Shown piece by piece: positions 5,912 to 8,414 of a stretch of DNA of 8,414 bases. A model generated the notes under the pieces. That model made no database searches, had not been told where the DNA came from, and worked only from the letters and a program-made list of their open reading frames with translations. Origin of the DNA: Bacillota bacterium (lineage in GTDB: Bacteria; Bacillota; Clostridia; Tissierellales; Peptoniphilaceae). Numbering within the stretch: the first letter of the stretch is position 1; each line of letters begins with the position of its first letter. The stretch covers positions 1-8,414 of the forward strand of contig JAEZWM010000102.1 in assembly GCA_023443025.1 (NCBI GenBank), in the 5' to 3' direction. The translations under genes and the position numbers were made by a program.

Positions 5912-8374
5912 ATGAGGTCTTACTCTTCAATATCTTTTAAATATATGTGGCAACACAAGTTGAGAACTATACTTAATATTTTGAGTATAGTTATTTCTGT
6001 TGCTATGATTTCAATGCTTGGAAATCTTACAATGGGAATTAGAGATTTGATTCTTTTTGATACTATGACTGAAGAAGGTTATAACCAAGCAGTTTTTTCG
6101 GATATAGATTACTCTAGATATAAAAAACTCAAACTCAATGTTGATATAGAAGACGCTGTTCTCTCCAAAACGATGCCTAGTCCGGATTCTATTTACAATG
6201 AGCTTGTTAAAGAATTTGTTGGTATTCCTGAAAACTTAAATGAATTTGTGGCTATGAGTCAAGGAGTAGAAAAAATAGCACCGGATTTACTTATTGAGGG
6301 GAGATACCCGTCAAACAGTAAGGAAATAGTAATTCGTCAAGATCTAATTCAGCGATTTAACTCTTCTCTTGAAATTGGATCTGTAGTTACACTTGAATAT
6401 AATAATAACGAATCCTATTACTCTGAAGAGTATACCTTAGTAGGTATAATGAAATCATCGGAGGAAACAAACTCTTATAGATTAAGTAGTATGATAAAGG
6501 GGTTAGATCCCGAAGATACAGCAGGAACATTTAACGCATATGTCTTTACATCAAAAAGGGCTAGCAATAATGTTGATATAATAAAAATAGCAGAAGGTTT
6601 GGGAATACTTCCGGAACAGGTATTTCTTAGTTCCATGTATAACGGTGCACTAGGAGTAGATCGAATAAACCTAATTGTCGGAGTAGCCGGTGCGTTTTTT
6701 ATGCTAATAATAGCAGGATCTACATTTAGCGGAATTTTTACAGTATTTAATATATCATATGCCCAGAGGTTAAAACAGTTTGGACTCATGAGGGCTGTAG
6801 GAGCTACCGAAAAACAAATAAACGATGTAAATAAAAGAGAGATAATCACACTTGCTCTGATTAGTATTCCACTTGGGATTCTCTTGGGAAGATTTATCAT
6901 CTACTTAATGTTCAACTGGGTTTCTGCCGATATTTTTAAACTTTTTGGATATAGTGATTTTAAACTTAAATTTTATCCCGAACTTATGATAGTAATCGCT
7001 ATATTATCATTTGCGACGATTTACTTTTCAATATACGCAGCAACGGCAAGGAAGAAAAACTTATCACCTATAGAAGCTATTAGACAGAGTGATCTTGCCG
7101 GAGTTAAAGTACGTAAGAAACGGTACTTTTTTACAAGACTTTTCCTTGGAATGGAAGGCTACTTAGCAAGGAGAAATATAGATAGATCTAAGGGGAAGTT
7201 TTTACTTTCCTCAATATCAATTGCTGTTACAATCACAATTTTTGTTTCATCAATATTCGTAACAAAGGTCGTATCCGTTGCAAATTTCTATTCTTCAGAG
7301 TCTGAATACGATTATGATGTATACTATAGAAATACTTCAGAAGAAATATTTGATCAAAAGATTTTAAAAGACCTAAGTGAATCCGGGGCTATAGAAGCAG
7401 TTCCTTATTATAACTTAGCGGTTTCCGTGGACGTAAGGATGAATCAATTGTCTGATGATCTTGCAAATAGGCTATCAATTTCACATGTAAAAGAGGATCT
7501 TTACACAATTTTCGGATCTAAGCTGCTGATTATGGACAGAGATGATATAATGAAAAAATACGATGTAAGAACTGAAGATCTAGACGAAGTTATAAAAAAT
7601 AAAGCAGCCTTTACTTTTACAGAATATGGATCTTATGTAGAAAACTTCAATTATTATAGCGAAAATGAAATAGGCATAGGAGTATCACCTGAGCTCTACT
7701 TCAGAATACCGGTTGGTAACTATCCTATAAAGTCTTATGCATATAATGAAGCCTATCCCGGGGGTATAACTCTTATAATACCAACTGAAGTCGTTGAAAA
7801 TTATATATCTCGTGAATTTTTAAATAATTACACAACAAATGTAGGAGTTAATGTTAACCCGATTGAAAGTAGTAGAATGGAAGACTATATTTCAAGTAAC
7901 TCAAACCTCAGTGCAAGGTTTAATTTGACCGAGAGCCAAAAAAGAGAAAACCAAATAAAGGCAGTAAGAGTATATCTATTAATTTTCTCCGGTATGATTG
8001 CACTAATTTCGGGAATAAATATAATAAATTCCATAAGTGCAAATATGCTGACAAGAAGAAAAGAACTCTCACTATTAAAAGCAATAGGAATGTCAAAAAA
8101 AGCATTTAGAAGAATGATGACCATAGAAACCATCTATTACAGCATATGGGGATCTATACTTGGATTTATGTTTAGCTATACTCTAATATATTTAGGACAG
8201 AATATCTTATTATATAAATATGAACATCCTATATATTTTTTAATGTTCACTTATCCAATCATCAGTTATATAATAATAGTAATCACAACTGTTTTTATAG
8301 TGTATCTGTCGTCAATACTCGCAATGAACAAGGTTATAGGAAATGACCTTATTGCCAATCTTAGAAACGAATAG
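5912..8374 (+). CDS. FtsX-type ABC transporter permease, 820 residues
   Basis: A large membrane permease made of two similar halves, each with one helix, a big extracytoplasmic domain and three helices. Helices are seen at about residues 19-39, 252-276, 311-335 and 355-378 in half one, and 430-451, 686-710, 740-765 and 780-805 in half two. The extracytoplasmic domains are about 40-251 and 452-685. Each half carries an FtsX core with the coupling-helix segment that contacts the ATPase: RLKQFGLMRAVGATEKQI (286-303) and RRKELSLLKAIGMSKKAF (715-732). Each half also has a basic N-terminal entry (YMWQHKLRT and LARRNIDRSKGK) typical of MacB/LolC-like permeases. This is an eight-helix mechanotransducing (type VII-like) layout, not the ten-helix single-domain BceB form. 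It starts 4 nt after the ATPase stop with AGGGTGA as ribosome site. Likely role is extrusion or detachment of an envelope-active peptide or lipid; the substrate is inferred only from context. Confidence 0.92.
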   Translation: MRSYSSISFKYMWQHKLRTILNILSIVISVAMISMLGNLTMGIRDLILFDTMTEEGYNQAVFSDIDYSRYKKLKLNVDIEDAVLSKTMPSPDSIYNELVKEFVGIPENLNEFVAMSQGVEKIAPDLLIEGRYPSNSKEIVIRQDLIQRFNSSLEIGSVVTLEYNNNESYYSEEYTLVGIMKSSEETNSYRLSSMIKGLDPEDTAGTFNAYVFTSKRASNNVDIIKIAEGLGILPEQVFLSSMYNGALGVDRINLIVGVAGAFFMLIIAGSTFSGIFTVFNISYAQRLKQFGLMRAVGATEKQINDVNKREIITLALISIPLGILLGRFIIYLMFNWVSADIFKLFGYSDFKLKFYPELMIVIAILSFATIYFSIYAATARKKNLSPIEAIRQSDLAGVKVRKKRYFFTRLFLGMEGYLARRNIDRSKGKFLLSSISIAVTITIFVSSIFVTKVVSVANFYSSESEYDYDVYYRNTSEEIFDQKILKDLSESGAIEAVPYYNLAVSVDVRMNQLSDDLANRLSISHVKEDLYTIFGSKLLIMDRDDIMKKYDVRTEDLDEVIKNKAAFTFTEYGSYVENFNYYSENEIGIGVSPELYFRIPVGNYPIKSYAYNEAYPGGITLIIPTEVVENYISREFLNNYTTNVGVNVNPIESSRMEDYISSNSNLSARFNLTESQKRENQIKAVRVYLLIFSGMIALISGINIINSISANMLTRRKELSLLKAIGMSKKAFRRMMTIETIYYSIWGSILGFMFSYTLIYLGQNILLYKYEHPIYFLMFTYPIISYIIIVITTVFIVYLSSILAMNKVIGNDLIANLRNE

Positions 8375-8385
8375 AGGGAGATTAT

Positions 8386-8414
8386 ATGGATAAAATAAAA
8401 GTAGGAAGAAGAAC
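8386..8414 (+). CDS. Start of a further operon gene, cut by the window edge
   Basis: Twelve bases after the permease stop, an ATG is preceded by AGGGAG (8375-8380) at 5 nt. The nine complete codons read MDKIKVGRR and continue past the window. Spacing and strand fit another member of the same operon. Nothing about its function can be said from nine residues. Confidence 0.6.

Noticed and set aside
1..8414. CRISPR arrays, tRNA or rRNA genes, insertion sequences, attachment sites or riboswitches.
   Set aside because: No regularly spaced repeats, transposase-like frame, terminal inverted repeats or tRNA-like cloverleaf was seen; intergenic regions are short (under 300 nt) and explained by promoters, operators and one terminator.

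Overview
The window is AT-rich, uses ATA and AGA codons freely, has strong purine-rich Shine-Dalgarno sites and short tightly packed operons. This points to a low-GC Gram-positive bacterium, most likely of the Clostridia/Tissierellia type. The lineage is inferred from composition and protein style only.

Layout. (1) Positions 6-971, minus strand: a divergent ATP-grasp protein of the D-Ala-D-Ala ligase-like family. (2) Positions 972-1244: a divergent intergenic region with one recognisable promoter facing each way. (3) Positions 1245-2171, plus strand: a ten-helix EamA/DMT-family transporter, closed by a clear intrinsic terminator at about 2176-2213. (4) Positions 2214-2459: a regulatory intergenic region ending in an inverted repeat and an extended -10 promoter. 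(5) Positions 2460-3194: a small predicted lipoprotein of unknown function. (6) Positions 3195-3272: a short gap with a second copy of the same inverted-repeat type and another extended -10. (7) Positions 3273-8374: a tightly packed operon of OmpR-family response regulator, HAMP-type sensor kinase, MacB/LolD-type ABC ATPase and an 820-residue FtsX-type permease. A further gene starts at 8386 and runs off the window.

How the genes fit together. The kinase and regulator almost certainly pair, and the ATPase and permease almost certainly form one transporter; their coding regions overlap by 1 nt or sit 4 nt apart. Such modules in Firmicutes usually sense and counter antimicrobial peptides or other cell-envelope stress. 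The most useful observation is that the lipoprotein promoter and the regulator promoter both carry TTACA-N4-TGTAM. This matches the TNACA-N4-TGTAA operator that I recall for BceR-like regulators. It suggests that the regulator activates its own operon and the lipoprotein, so the lipoprotein would be a sixth part of the system, next to the unknown gene at the right edge. The kinase and permease are nevertheless not of the classical BceS/BceB form, so this looks like a variant module. The Ddl-like gene and the EamA transporter have their own promoters and no such operator, and I see no reason to include them in the regulon.
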